This document shows, piece by piece, positions 22,826 through 22,998 of a stretch of DNA of 22,998 bases. The stretch comes from JADLEX01 sp964586775. GTDB taxonomy: Bacteria > Lernaellota > Lernaellaia > JACKCT01. The notes below the pieces were generated by a model, which saw only the letters and a program-made list of their open reading frames with translations, was not told the origin of the DNA and ran no database searches. Position 1 is the stretch's first letter. Each line of letters opens with the position of its first letter. A program made the position numbers and the translations under genes. The stretch lies in the NCBI GenBank assembly GCA_964586775.1, contig CAZPJD010000038.1:1-22998 (forward strand), read 5' to 3'.

Positions 22826-22998
22826 ATGAACGACACGCCGGAAAGCACCACCGAAGTCCGCCCCCGCGAAGTCGCCCCCGAGGCGCCCGGTCGCGTGCAG
22901 CTCGCGCCGCCGCCCGAGGGCCAGAAGTTCCGCGCCACGGGCCGTCGCAAGACCTCGGTCGCGCGCGTCTACCTCGTGCGCGGCAAGGGCGAGATCTT
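22826..22998 (+). CDS. rpsI: 30S ribosomal protein S9, 3' truncated by window end
   Basis: The ATG at 22826 follows GAGGA with a 5-nt spacer. Fifty-seven complete codons are visible. The S9 core begins at FRATGRRKTSVARVYLVRG (residues 35 onward), matching the family start around TGRRKxSxARV. It is preceded by an extra segment of about 34 residues, rich in Pro, Glu and Arg, where typical S9 proteins have only about 8. S9 sits in the 30S head and its C-terminal tail, outside this window, reaches the P-site tRNA. The extension is in frame and directly behind the best ribosome binding site. Confidence 0.94.
   Translation, partial: MNDTPESTTEVRPREVAPEAPGRVQLAPPPEGQKFRATGRRKTSVARVYLVRGKGEI

Overview
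The window is a gene-dense, high-GC stretch from a Gram-negative bacterium. It encodes lipoproteins, outer-membrane-type barrels, periplasmic murein hydrolases, LipB and a bacterial L13/S9 pair. The protein set looks deltaproteobacterial in the broad sense (Myxococcota, Bradymonadota or Lernaellota-like lineages), but no marker here fixes the phylum. Start codons include GTG and TTG, and genes are packed with 1-10 nt gaps or 4-nt overlaps.

Layout. (1) 1-4926: a peptidoglycan-hydrolase block with a 5'-truncated MepA-type endopeptidase carrying three LysM domains, an M23 endopeptidase 6 nt downstream, and a convergent MltD-like lytic transglycosylase lipoprotein. (2) 5100-5171: a solitary tRNA-Val(CAC) on the minus strand with its own promoter. 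(3) 5276-12497: a minus-strand run of three large envelope proteins ending in a strong bidirectional terminator. These are an outer-membrane-type protein, a 1105-aa fusion of HExxH metalloprotease, six-bladed beta-propeller and predicted beta-barrel, and an 853-aa lipoprotein with two cysteine clusters. I recognise no described system with this composition, and it is the best candidate for something new. (4) 12825-14836: a small protein translationally coupled to a GMC-family flavin oxidoreductase. (5) 14844-17677, minus strand: a long-chain acyl-CoA synthetase overlapping by 4 nt a membrane-anchored SUMF1-fold protein that lacks the formylglycine-generating cysteine pair.

(6) 17678-18076: a gene-free stretch holding two 96-nt structured repeats (about 94% identical) and a 25-bp-period direct repeat. 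(7) 18077-18811: a small lipoprotein of unknown function. (8) 18904-22254: a tightly coupled plus-strand operon of a helical protein, an SPFH/zinc-ribbon protein, a DPM1/ALG5-like glycosyltransferase, LipB and a small membrane protein. Two of its junctions are TTGA stop/start overlaps. (9) 22282-22998: a near-consensus sigma70 promoter followed by rplM and a 3'-truncated rpsI with an N-terminal extension.

How the parts relate. Blocks 1 and 3 both act on the cell envelope. Block 1 has enzymes for peptide cross-links and for glycan strands. Block 3 is predicted to be an outer-membrane or surface assembly. Blocks 5 and 8 combine lipid or lipoate metabolism with membrane proteins of unclear role. 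There are no rRNA genes, CRISPR arrays, transposases or phage genes in the window.
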